Shown piece after piece: positions 40,415 to 50,149 of a stretch of 64,000 nucleotides of DNA. Under the pieces are notes generated by a model. It was not told the DNA's origin, ran no database searches, and saw only the letters and a list, made by a program, of their open reading frames with translations. How positions within the stretch are numbered: position 1 is the stretch's first letter; every line of letters begins with the position of its first letter. The stretch is from Semisulcospira habei. Its lineage: Eukaryota > Mollusca > Gastropoda > Semisulcospiridae. Location of the stretch: NCBI GenBank assembly GCA_036245525.1, contig BTPG01000004.1, positions 47,927,823 through 47,991,822 of the forward strand, read 5' to 3'. A program made the position numbers and the translations under genes.

Positions 40415-40482
40415 GCATGAAACATGAATCTTTCACGAGTCCCCGCGGGGCGTGGGGGCTGATGAGGATTCGTGCCTCTTGC
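40415..40482. mobile_element. pal-A MITE core, diverged
   Basis: GCATGAAACATGAATCTTTCACGAG and CTGATGAGGATTCGTGCCTCTTGC pair in part. Confidence 0.65.
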
Positions 40483-40767
40483 ATCCAGGGAAGATATCTC
40501 GCTTATGGCAAATTTTCAGCTTAAAAGTTACAGGCAGATAGTCGATGTACAGCGGGGTCTCAGGAGAGGAAGGGAGATAATTGTCACTTACACGACATCG
40601 TGTAACTTCCCCTTGCGTCGAAAAGACTCGGGGGTGTGACGTAATAAGTTGTTCGTAAAGGGGACATAAGCCAGTTTAGCTGAACTGATGTGACAGTAAA
40701 TGGTTGTCCTGGTCTGGTGACAAGTAGCCATGTGTTTGTACTGACGTGCATACTAATGCCTTCCCAA
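40483..40767. other. Unassigned sequence
   Basis: No recognised element or coding domain. Confidence 0.4.
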
Positions 40768-40818
40768 AAAGCAAACGGTCCTCGGGCTAACGTCACAGGC
40801 CATCGTTGATTGCCCAAT
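40768..40818. mobile_element. pal-B half element
   Basis: AAGCAAACGGTCCTCGGGC and ACAGGCCATCGTTGATTGCCC; centre lost. Confidence 0.45.
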
Positions 40819-40936
40819 CATATACCCAGCACCCAAACTGTGCTCAGGCAAATGCACTGCCTAATTCTAGCAGTAAAATAGTTCTACATAATGCCCGTCT
40901 GCTTTGTCTTTGACATGAAACGTTGATGTTCTACAT

Positions 40937-41125
40937 TTAACTCACTGTACCCCAAGACCGAAATCCCCAAATTGTGCCGTGAAGGACACAGATCGACCAT
41001 GATAGTTCAAGAGTGATGCCAGAATAGCTTGGCGCCCATAGGCGCCAAGCTATTCTGGCATCACTCTTGAATTATCATGGTCGATCCATATCTTGCTGTG
41101 GTGTGTCTGGGGTAGAATGGGTTAA
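40937..41125. mobile_element. pal-D MITE, full element (189 bp)
   Basis: TTAACTCACTGTACCCCAAG start, GGGGTAGAATGGGTTAA end. Core 40991-41086, tip CATA. The AGAGTGATGCC / GGCATCACTCT variant is mirrored. Confidence 0.92.
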
Positions 41126-41228
41126 CCAAGCAGCGTTTGTTGAGCATGATAACTCATCTATGTCAATCTTTACACAGGAAATCCTGTTATGAGCGGCCAT
41201 GCCGCATGAGAGATCACCTGTTATTTAA

Positions 41229-41442
41229 CTAACTCATTCTACCCCAACACCGAAATCCCCAAATTTTGCCGTTGTTCTCTGAAGACTGCATTGCAGTGCA
41301 GGACACAGATCGACCATGATAGTTCAAGGGCGACGCCAGAATAGCTTGGCGCCCATAGGCGCCAAGCTATCCTGGCGTCACCCTTGAACTATCATGGTCG
41401 ATCCTTATCTTGCTGTGGTGTGTCTGGGGTGAAATGTGTTAA
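41229..41442. mobile_element. pal-D MITE, full element
   Basis: CTAACTCATTCTACCCCAAC start, GGGGTGAAATGTGTTAA end. Core 41308-41403 with mirrored GACGCCAG / CTGGCGTC. A close relative of 40937-41125, 100 bp away; both have the CCGAAATCCCCAAATT shoulder. Confidence 0.9.
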
Positions 41443-41488
41443 GACCATCATTCAGGTGGCTTTGGCCATCTAAATGATGGTCTTTCAC
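41439..41488. repeat. pal-K hairpin
   Basis: AAGACCATCATTCAGGTGGC and CATCTAAATGATGGTCTT pair around TTTGGC. It abuts the TTAA end of the previous pal-D. Confidence 0.75.
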
Positions 41489-41628
41489 GACAAGTAACCT
41501 TTCAAAGACTACCTGTCTGTTAAGACCATGTTCTCTCTTGCAAAAGGGTGGTTGCTCAAAACAGGTTTTACTGTATGGGCCTGCATGTCTGAAACACTTC
41601 AGATGCAGGCAGGTTGTTGGTGTTTGTA

Positions 41629-41669
41629 TGGGGGGGGGGGGGGGGGGGGGGAGGGGGGGAGAGGGGGGA
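41629..41669 (+). repeat. G-run
   Basis: More than 20 consecutive G, then GA-rich. G-quadruplex candidate. Confidence 0.85.
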
Positions 41670-41779
41670 ACGGGTGGAGGATATGAAAACCTGTGCCTCT
41701 TTCTCGGTCTGCCTGTTTCATTGTTTCCTCAAACTGAGGAAATACCATTCCCAAAGAACATTGATACAAAGTGGTGTCA

Positions 41780-41842
41780 GCAAGAGGTATAGATCCTCAT
41801 GAGCCCCCGCGACTGCGGGTCTCATGACGATCTGTTTCTTGC
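41780..41842. mobile_element. pal-A MITE core
   Basis: GCAAGAGGTATAGATCCTCATGAG with a shortened right arm CTCATGACGATCTGTTTCTTGC. Confidence 0.75.
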
Positions 41843-42171
41843 GGTTGGATAATAATAATAGTAATAAAAATAATAAAAAGAAAAGGGGAGACTGCCAGTG
41901 CTAATATTTTAGGAAGGTTACAAAGTAAAGTAGATTATAGCACTGTCAGGGGAGAGAAATGTGCATGATCGACCAGTGATCATAGATCTACTGTGGCCAA
42001 AGCACAAAAGAAAAGAGATAGGAAAGAGAGGGGGCGCTAAAAAAGTGACTGAAAGCAATGCATATGGAAGCCCCCCCGAAGGGGGGCGTATCACATATCC
42101 CACTGTTCCAGCCACTCAGTGCATGGAAATTTAAATCTAGGTCCCCCCGAGGGGGGTCCAGATATTTAGCC

Positions 42172-42215
42172 GGTGTGGACAGCTGTTTCGGTCTTGGCGA
42201 CCTCATCAGCACACC
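42172..42215 (-). ncRNA. Type I hammerhead ribozyme, copy 1
   Basis: Read on the minus strand: stem I GGTGTG/CACACC closes the motif; core CTGATGA; stem II GGTC/GACC with loop GCCAA; core GAAA; then CAGCTGT, where ACAGCTGT is self-complementary and would form a minimal stem III; cleavage predicted after the C of GTC, just before CACACC. All conserved hammerhead core bases are present. A loopless palindromic stem III is typical of dimer-active hammerheads. Confidence 0.9.
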
Positions 42216-42691
42216 ATCGGCGATACTGGAGGAGGCAGGAATTTCTGCCTACCTGCAAAGACAACCACGTTTTACTGTGGTGTCTGCAAGGGCATACATT
42301 CCATGCCACCACCTAGAGCCAAACCTCCATGCACCCTAAAAGAGAACCTACCAAAAGGGGGGAAGGGGTTGCAGTCGATATTGTAGTAGTAAATGAAAAG
42401 AAAAGGGGAGACTGCCAGTGCTAATATTTTAGGAAGGTTACAAAGTAAAGTAGATTATAGCACTGTCAGGGGAGAGAAATGTGCATGATCGACCAGTGAT
42501 CATAGATCTACTGTGGCCAAAGCACAAAAAAAAAGAGATAGGAAAGAGAGGGGGCGCTAAAAAAGTGACTGAAAGCAATGCATATGGAAGCCCCCCCGAA
42601 GGGGGGCGTATCACATATCCCACTGTTCCAGCCACTCAGTGCATGGAAATTTAAATCTAGGTCCCCCCGAGGGGGGTCCAGATATTTAGCC

Positions 42692-42735
42692 GGTGTGGAC
42701 AGCTGTTTCGGTCTTGGCGACCTCATCAGCACACC
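42692..42735 (-). ncRNA. Type I hammerhead ribozyme, copy 2
   Basis: Identical to copy 1, exactly 520 nt away. Self-cleavage of a minus-strand transcript at both sites would release a 520-nt monomer. Confidence 0.9.
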
Positions 42736-43139
42736 ATCGGCGATACTGGAGGAGGCAGGAATTTCTGCCTACCTGCAAAGACAACCACATTTTACTGTGG
42801 TGTCTGCAAGGGCATACATTCCATGCCACCACCTAGAGCCAAACCTCCATGCACCCTAAAAGAGAACCTACCAAAAGGGGGGAAGGGGTTGCAGTCGATA
42901 TTGTAGTAGTAAATGAAAAGAAAAGGGGAGACTGCCAGTGCTAATATTTTAGGAAGGTTACAAAGTAAAGTAGATTATAGCACTGTCAGGGGAGAGAAAT
43001 GGACGGGTCACTCTTTTAGGGTGCATGGAGGTTTGGCTCTAGGTGGTGGCATGGAATGTATGCCCTTGCAGACACCACAGTAAAATGTGGTTGTCTTTGC
43101 AGGTAGGCAGAAATTCCTGCCTCCTCCAGTATCGCCGAT

Positions 43140-43183
43140 GGTGTGCTGATGAGGTCGCCAAGACCGAAACAGCTGTTCACACC
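43140..43183 (+). ncRNA. Type I hammerhead ribozyme, inverted copy
   Basis: Same core and stems on the plus strand. The cleavage-site base is T instead of C (GTT), still within the NUH rule but usually slower. A plus-strand transcript could cleave here. Confidence 0.88.
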
Positions 43184-43469
43184 GGCTAAATATCTGGACC
43201 CCCCTCGGGGGGACCTAGATTTAAATTTCCATGCACTGAGTGGCTGGAACAGTGGGATATGTGATACGCCCCCCTTCGGGGGGGCTTCCATATGCATTGC
43301 TTTCAGTCACTTTTTTAGCGCCCCCTCTCTTTCCTATCTCTTTTTTTTTTGTGCTTTGGCCACAGTAGATCTATGATCACTGGTCGATCATGCACATTTC
43401 TCTCCCCTGACAGTGCTATAATCTACTTTACTTTGTAACCTTCAATAAAAATAATAGTAAAACAGCAAC

Positions 43470-43492
43470 ACAACAACAACAACAACAACAAC

Positions 43493-43582
<90 letters not shown>
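43470..43582. repeat. (AAC)n and (TTA)n microsatellite
   Basis: CAACAACAAC then about 28 TTA/ATT units. Confidence 0.97.
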
Positions 43583-43949
43583 AACACAAAAAGACGTAGA
43601 TCTTTGTTTTTTAGGAAACCTCTGGAAATTGTTTAGGGGGTGGCAAAGTTATTCTGAGAGGGAAGACAAATAACAAAATGCTCTGGCCAACTTTGGCAGA
43701 CGCCAACATTTTTTACTGACTTGACAGTTCGTTCCCTTGTGTCTGTATGTTTTTTTTCCCCTTCTTTGTCTGGTATTTTGTTTACATTGAATTTTCCGAT
43801 CATGTGTGTCTGCGTTTCCCCTAGTGGCGGCGACTGATGTGGAGAGGTCACTGTGACAATATCTTACACAACTGATAGAGTTTGAATATTTGAGATTTGG
43901 CCAACAGATGGAGGCTGTATGTATGAATCTTTCACAGACAGCACCTCGT
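43583..43949. other. Unassigned sequence
   Basis: No recognised element or coding domain. Confidence 0.4.
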
Positions 43950-44043
43950 GCAGGCAAAAGACAGCGAGTCCTTTATTTTGAAAAGCACGATTTTCATTGT
44001 AACACTGAATGTCCATTTCTGTGAAAAGCAAGAATTTCATTGC
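43950..44043. repeat. pal-J repeat fragment
   Basis: GCAGGCAAAAGACAGCGAGTCC then TGAAAAGCACGATTTTCATTG and TGTGAAAAGCAAGAATTTCATTG in tandem. Confidence 0.6.
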
Positions 44044-44136
44044 ATACCGACGAGCAAAAGAAATGCGACATTTTTTGAAACACTACAGTGTTTCCGATGA
44101 TTCCCAAAATGTCTCATTTCTTTTGCTCCTCAGTAT
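44044..44136. mobile_element. pal-I hairpin element
   Basis: TACCGACGAGCAAAAGAAATGCGACATTTTTTGAAACACT mirrored by AGTGTTTCCGATGATTCCCAAAATGTCTCATTTCTTTTGCTCCTCAGTA, TA-flanked. The left arm lacks the AATCA segment. Confidence 0.78.
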
Positions 44137-44179
44137 AACACAGTAAGTCCGTTTCTGTGAAAAGCAAGAATTTCATTGT

Positions 44180-44272
44180 ATACCGACGAGCAAAAGAAAT
44201 GCAACATTTTTGTAATCATTGGAAACACTGCAGTGTTTCCGATTATTCCAAAAATATCTCATTTCTTTTCAT
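44180..44272. mobile_element. pal-I hairpin element
   Basis: Same element again about 135 bp downstream, separated by one pal-J unit (GTAAGTCCGTTTCTGTGAAAAGCAAGAATTTCATTG). Left arm complete; right arm ends early at TTTCTTTTCATA. Confidence 0.75.
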
Positions 44273-44297
44273 ATTGCATTAGTACTGCAATACTAAA

Positions 44298-45770
44298 ACT
44301 AGCTCTCCCATCCCATATGTCGTTGATTCTCTGACGTATATTTACAATCTTTGTATTCGGCAGGGAACATTTCCGCCCAGCCTAAAGAAAGCAAAAGTCA
44401 TTTCTTTGCCGAAAAGTAAAGATCTTTCTGAGCCAAATAACTTTAGGCCCATTTCTTTACTGTCGACTTTGTCGAAACCAATAGAAAAACATATTCACCT
44501 TCATTTACAGCAGTTCCTGGAAAATCATCAAGTTTTACACCTCTTGCAATCAGGCTTTCGACAACGCCATTCTGGTCATACAGCGCTGATTCATCTGATT
44601 GATAGATGGCTCGATGTAATAAACAGACTGCGAACGATAGGGACAGTATTCTTAGATTTTAGCAAAGCTTTCGACTTAGTCAATCATATTCTACTTATAC
44701 AGAAACTTAGAGCATATAGACTTAGTAGCAACGCTGTGACGGTTTTTTTTCAGTCATACCTAGAGAATAAAACTCAATTTGTTCTTGTAAATGGCAAACA
44801 ATCTGCAGAGGGTATAATTCGTCATGGTGTGCCACAGGGATCAATACTCGGCCCCTTATTATTTTCTCTTTTTATTAATGATCTTCCTCTACATATTTCT
44901 CCCACTGGAGTCACCTGCAGCCTTTTTGCAGATGATGCACATTAGACTTTTCTGATGCAAATGTTTTCAGTGTCAACCTCACCTTTCAGCAAAGTCTAAA
45001 TCAAATGTTACATCAAAATGGTGTGCTGATAATTTCATGATTTCAAACACTGGTAAAACAAAGTGCATGCTCGTCGCCACCAGACAAAAACATCAGCTCA
45101 ATGCCACTCCTTTGAACTTGTTTCTGGGATCAGAACAAATTCAGCAAGTTAAAAAACATCGAGTACTTGGCACACATATTGATAACTGTCTCAGCTGGCA
45201 GAGCCAAACAGATAAGATATGCAAGGTGGTCTCAAGAAATGTGTTTCTTCTTGCTAAACTAAAATATTTCACTGACAGAAAAACAAGATAGCTATTCTAT
45301 AATGCACATATTAAATCGCATATTGATTATGTCTCATCTGTGTGGGATGGCTGTAGCGATGCAAATTTAAACAGATTAAACTCACTCCATAGGCAAGCAG
45401 CAAAACTTAGATAAAAACATTCCACAACAAAGCAGCACCGACGAAAAACTTGTATTACTTCGTGTGCTCCCTCTCAGTCAACACTTTGTTTTTTAAAAGT
45501 TAGTAATGATATTTAAGACTACAGTAGGAAAAACACCAGCTTACATATCTAATATTTTCAAGACTTGTAGCACACCCTACAACACACGTAAGAATGACCT
45601 GATATTTCCAAAGCTCAGAATAGACATATTCAAGACGTCTTTTTCTTACTCGGGTTCAATACTGTGGAACGCATTCCCCCAAAAGATTAAATCAGCACAG
45701 TCTGTGAGCTCCTTCAAAGCCCAGCTACTACAGTATTTACTCAGAAATAATCGAACAGATTAGATGTATC
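44298..45770 (+). pseudogene. LINE reverse transcriptase fragment (Jockey/CR1/L2-like), disabled
   Basis: Three frame-broken pieces of one non-LTR reverse transcriptase. The first (about 44304-44945) reads VISLPKSKD, NNFRPISLLSTLSKPIEKH, LDFSKAFDLVNH (first catalytic Asp), GVPQGSILGPLLF and FADD (catalytic pair), then hits a stop. The second (45037-45291) holds TKCMLVATRQ and HRVLGTHIDNCLSW. The third (45506-45763) has the usual C-terminal SGSILWNAFP. No endonuclease domain is present, so it is 5' truncated, the normal fate of LINE copies, and it carries stops and frameshifts. Clade is set by motif look only. Confidence 0.85.
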
Positions 45771-45914
45771 TACAAACTTTGTTAACAGTATCATATTTTC
45801 TTTTATCAACACATATTTTTTGATTGATGATCATTAATTCTGATTCTGTATCATGCTACTTTGACATGCTATCATATATTCAACTTGCATCGTATTTGCA
45901 CGCTCGAATGTGTG

Positions 45915-46364
<450 letters not shown>

Positions 46365-46543
46365 ATAATAATAATAATAATAATAAATTTATTTCAGTTT
46401 TTGCAGGCCATCAGGCCCATATGAACACAAAATACAATTTACAACCAGAAAATACAGGAAGGTGGTTGTAAAACACACTCATATAGCATTACATCAGCGC
46501 ACATAAATAAACAAAAAACAAGAAAAGTTCAAAGCAAATCCCT

Positions 46544-49500
46544 CTAATTCCTTAATTTAAGGCAACCTGAAATATACATAGCAACTTTAAAGACCAGTTT
46601 ATCATGTAGGTTTCCACACAGCAGCTGAACTTTAAGATCGGATGGGAATCTGTAGTAAAACAGTGGAATGTACTTTTTACGTAAAGGGGCATATTTTGGA
46701 CACTCGAACAGAAAATGACACAAATCTTCAGCCTTATGCCAATCACATGAATTACATTCTGGATTAGTGATGGGTTTTCCAAATCTGGATACTCCGTTTA
46801 AAGGTAAACGGTTACATCTAAGTAAACATATTGCCCGCCTGAGTTCACAAGAGTTCAGCTGCCCTATGTAACTGGCTCTAAGTATTTCTGGGTGGTAATG
46901 GCAGTATTCTGTGTTTGAGGTAAGGGATGCATGCCAGTCCTGTCGGAAACAATCCATCAGCCGATCTTTGAATATCTGAATGAACAGAGGAGTGTTTCCA
47001 ACTGACTGCATTTCCCATACATACCCAAACCCGTGCATACACAATAGAGTCTTTATTTGCGTAGCCCAGTTCGATCTACCTGAAGCATCATGCATATATA
47101 ACATCGTGTAACACTGTCTTGGGTATCTGTTTTCTGACATGGTAAGAAGTCTGCACCAGTACTTCACCATTCGAACATAGGCATCAATATACATAGGGAA
47201 TCTTCCACACTCACCCAGCGCAATATTGTTTTTTACATCTCTTCCAACACCAAGGACCATTTTACAAACCTTTATATGAACCTGCTCAATTACATCATGT
47301 CTCTGGAAACCCCAGACCTCTGACCCGTATAGCACAATGGGTTTAATCTTGACATCAAAAATGTGAAAAACAGTGTCAGCTGGCAAGTTTTGTAATTTGA
47401 AGTATAGTCTTTTGATGCCTGCAACTGCTCTCCTGGCTTTTCCAGCTAAGTTTTCTACACATCTAGCCCAGTTCAGAGTAGAGGAAAATATCACACCAAG
47501 GTAAGTATAACTGGACTCGACTTGAATCTGCTTGTCAGCATGAAACCATTTTTCACAATTTTTCACAAAACCTCCATTTTTGAAGACCACCACTTTTGTC
47601 TTGTCCATGTTCACAGTGAGACCCCATTTTTTACAGTATTTTTCTAAACAATTAATTTTCTTTTGGAGATCTGCTACAGAGTCAGAGACAATGGCTATAT
47701 CATCAGCATACATAAGAAGGAAAATACCCAGTGGGTCTGCAAAAATATCAATGCCACGTGCACCGCACGATGATATTTCTGTCTCAAATTCTGAAAGAAA
47801 GATAGAAAACAGCAGTGGGCTCAACACACAACCTTGTCGCACCCCTGACATGCAATCAAAGTAGTCGGTAACTTTGGTTCCAACCCTTACAGCAGCTTTT
47901 ACATGTTTGTACATACTCTCAAGTGTCTGAAGCAACTTTCCATGAACTCCTTTACGTAGCAAGAGATACAACAGTTTTGTCCTGTGCACACTGTCGTAAG
48001 CTTTAGAAAAATCTACGTACATGGTGTAAAAACGGCCACCCTGCTTGCTAAGATACTTTTGCACTAGTGCCTGTAAGCAAAAAATGTTGTCTATAGTACT
48101 GTATCCTTTACGGAAGCCAGCTTGGGCCTCAGGAATACAATCATTCTCTTCACAAAAACGAACCAACCTGTTGTTAATGACAAAACTGTACAACTTACTG
48201 ATAACGTTCAGAAGAGAAATTCCTCTGTAGTTGTCAACATTTCTAGGGTTACCCTTTTTGTGTAGTGGAAATATCACAGCCATGGTCCAGCTTTCAGGGT
48301 ATTCCGCACTTTGAAACACACGATTAAACAAAGGATGCAGAAATTTCACAAGGATCTCACCTGCATGATGAAAAAGGTCAGTGGGCAAGCCATCAGGGCC
48401 TGATGCTTTCCCTTTCTTCATGCTATTAATAGCACTGCGAATTTCATCCTGTGTGATTTCCTCGTCAAATTTTGCATTATGACAACCATCACAATCATCA
48501 GATATATGGTCATTCAAAACACCCTCGGCCTGTCTGCTGAAACCTGAATCATCAACATTCTGATCCACATTTAGCAAATTACGAAAATAATCATACCACA
48601 CGCGTGGTGAAATGACATCAGAACACAACTTTTTAACGCCAGTCAGAGACTTTATTTTTTGCCAAAATGTTCTTGAGTTTGCATCATTACATGCATCGTT
48701 GAGCTCATTCAAAACCCGTGCGTTGTACTCTACTTGTTTTGTTTTACACAACTTCTTAAATTCTTTCTTCATGTCAAGATACTTCCCTAAGTCGTCATGT
48801 GTGTTTGTGTGTCTGAACTGCTTCAACTGTAGGTACTTGTTTTGTTTTGCTAACTCGCAGTCCGAGTCCCACCACGGCGGCTGTGCACGGGATTCACCTA
48901 CCTTCTTACCTGACCTCATTTTGTCAGCCGCCTTCTGAATGAATGCTACAAAACAGGCCGACCCTTCTTCTACACTCGAGTCAAGCGCTGACAAAAAGTG
49001 TTGAAACTGAGTCTCCTGATTATCTTCAATGTATGCCCAAAAGGATTCAGCGTAGTTTTCTTTCCAAACAAATTTAACCCCTTCCTCTAGTATTATATCA
49101 TCATTTAAATCATCATCATCACATGAATAAACAGACTGAATAGAAGTAAACGTGGTTACAATGGGGAAATGGTCTGACTCGCACCTGTCTGCAACAAACA
49201 TATCGGTCACTAGGTCAAACACGGATTTAGAGCAAATACAGTAGTCCACCACACTTTTGCCTCTGTTGGCCACGCACGTAATTTCTCCCTCACTGTCACC
49301 TTTCGTTCTGCCATTGACAATAAACAAACAGTACTCTTGACATAGTTCTATCAGTTTCCGACCAAAACTGTTTACGCCAATATCTTTTGACCTCCGTGGA
49401 CTTTGTGGTACATCCTCTAGCAGATCTGTTAATTCCTGTAAAGGCTGCACGTGTGAATTGCCATCAATAAAATCAGTATCTGACAGCCCGGCAGTGCGGG

Positions 49501-49948
49501 CGTTAAAATCGCCACATAATAGCCAAGGCAGCTCAGGGTGAGCACGTAACACTTGAGACATGTAGTTTTCTAACACTTCAAAACCATCAACGTTATCTTC
49601 ACCATATACAACAGAACGCTCTGGAGCCACATACACAAATGCTGCCAGAACATCAGATGCAGAGTTCAAAACAGACTTACCGATCTTTAGAAACACAATA
49701 TCCTCAGCTGCCTGCATTAAACGCAACACATGACAGGCTATAGATTTATGTACACACACGGCCACGCCCCCTTTTAACTTTTGTGTACGTGGTGAAAAAA
49801 ACACCTGATACTCTGGAAAGGTATCCTCTATAACATTTTGCTTACACGACCAGATCTCTGAAAATGCAAAAATTTGACACTTTTCACAGAACTGCCTAAA
49901 AGAAACACTTTTCAGCTTATTTACAAGACCTTGGATATTCCATGCCAT
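46544..49948 (-). CDS. LINE ORF2: APE endonuclease - reverse transcriptase
   Basis: Multifunctional replication protein of a non-LTR retrotransposon: it nicks target DNA and reverse-transcribes the element RNA at the nick. The frame is open from the ORF1 stop. I start at the first ATG, 49948, which lies immediately before the endonuclease motif (MAWNIQG); GTG at 50071 would add 41 residues. Numbering from 50071: endonuclease about 42-310 with WN (44-45), Glu72 (SEIW), GDFN (187-190) and SDH (299-301); reverse transcriptase about 540-830 with NYRGISLLN (614-622), Asp687 in VDFSKAYD, RQGCVLSPLLF (745-755) and YADD (788-791); a C-terminal C-x2-C...H-x4-C zinc-type motif at 1106-1124 (Cys1106, Cys1109, His1119, Cys1124). 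All catalytic residues that I can see are intact. About 1,134 residues is a usual length. Confidence 0.93.
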   Translation of the reverse strand: MAWNIQGLVNKLKSVSFRQFCEKCQIFAFSEIWSCKQNVIEDTFPEYQVFFSPRTQKLKGGVAVCVHKSIACHVLRLMQAAEDIVFLKIGKSVLNSASDVLAAFVYVAPERSVVYGEDNVDGFEVLENYMSQVLRAHPELPWLLCGDFNARTAGLSDTDFIDGNSHVQPLQELTDLLEDVPQSPRRSKDIGVNSFGRKLIELCQEYCLFIVNGRTKGDSEGEITCVANRGKSVVDYCICSKSVFDLVTDMFVADRCESDHFPIVTTFTSIQSVYSCDDDDLNDDIILEEGVKFVWKENYAESFWAYIEDNQETQFQHFLSALDSSVEEGSACFVAFIQKAADKMRSGKKVGESRAQPPWWDSDCELAKQNKYLQLKQFRHTNTHDDLGKYLDMKKEFKKLCKTKQVEYNARVLNELNDACNDANSRTFWQKIKSLTGVKKLCSDVISPRVWYDYFRNLLNVDQNVDDSGFSRQAEGVLNDHISDDCDGCHNAKFDEEITQDEIRSAINSMKKGKASGPDGLPTDLFHHAGEILVKFLHPLFNRVFQSAEYPESWTMAVIFPLHKKGNPRNVDNYRGISLLNVISKLYSFVINNRLVRFCEENDCIPEAQAGFRKGYSTIDNIFCLQALVQKYLSKQGGRFYTMYVDFSKAYDSVHRTKLLYLLLRKGVHGKLLQTLESMYKHVKAAVRVGTKVTDYFDCMSGVRQGCVLSPLLFSIFLSEFETEISSCGARGIDIFADPLGIFLLMYADDIAIVSDSVADLQKKINCLEKYCKKWGLTVNMDKTKVVVFKNGGFVKNCEKWFHADKQIQVESSYTYLGVIFSSTLNWARCVENLAGKARRAVAGIKRLYFKLQNLPADTVFHIFDVKIKPIVLYGSEVWGFQRHDVIEQVHIKVCKMVLGVGRDVKNNIALGECGRFPMYIDAYVRMVKYWCRLLTMSENRYPRQCYTMLYMHDASGRSNWATQIKTLLCMHGFGYVWEMQSVGNTPLFIQIFKDRLMDCFRQDWHASLTSNTEYCHYHPEILRASYIGQLNSCELRRAICLLRCNRLPLNGVSRFGKPITNPECNSCDWHKAEDLCHFLFECPKYAPLRKKYIPLFYYRFPSDLKVQLLCGNLHDKLVFKVAMYISGCLKLRN

Positions 49949-50149
49949 GATGCGAAACACAGAGCTACCACTTTCATCACTACCACTTTCATCAACACAG
50001 TGTGCGGGTGTGGGTTTGAGTATGGGCACTTGAGTGTGTGTGTGTGCAGGTAAGTCGTCCTTTGAAGACACATGGTGGGGGCCCTGGGGGTCTGAATGAG
50101 GGACGGGCTGTCTTCTCCTGGTTGCTGGGTCAACATGCCGGCCTGCCCC

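Larger units (their letters stand above)
41875..43443. mobile_element. Hammerhead-bearing 520-bp repeat, tandem plus inverted (retrozyme / Penelope-LTR-like)
   Basis: AAAAGGGGAGACTGCCAGTG recurs at 41881, 42401 and 42921, giving an exact 520-bp period. Copies 1 and 2 are near-identical, copy 3 stops at 43000, and 43011-43442 is an inverted, nearly complete copy. The two whole copies and the inverted copy each carry a hammerhead ribozyme motif. AATAAAAATAAT directly flanks the block at 41863-41874 and 43444-43455 and may be a target duplication, though it is low complexity. GC hairpins (CCCCCCGAAGGGGGG, GTCCCCCCGAGGGGGG) lie beside each ribozyme. The unit also contains a 93-codon frame, conserved only as far as the DNA is. 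No reverse transcriptase is present. The layout (direct copies plus an inverted partial copy, hammerhead in each) is that of Penelope-like LTRs or of non-autonomous retrozymes. Confidence 0.88.

Noticed and set aside
40454..40475. Another hammerhead core (CTGATGAGG)
   Set aside because: No GAAA after a stem II and no stem I; it is part of a diverged pal-A arm.
42058..43297. 93-codon frame found in three copies of the 520-bp repeat
   Set aside because: Its conservation equals that of the surrounding DNA, it overlaps the ribozyme on the opposite strand, and it has no recognisable domain.
44406..44945. Intact reverse transcriptase gene
   Set aside because: The frame stops just after FADD and continues in other frames; no endonuclease domain.
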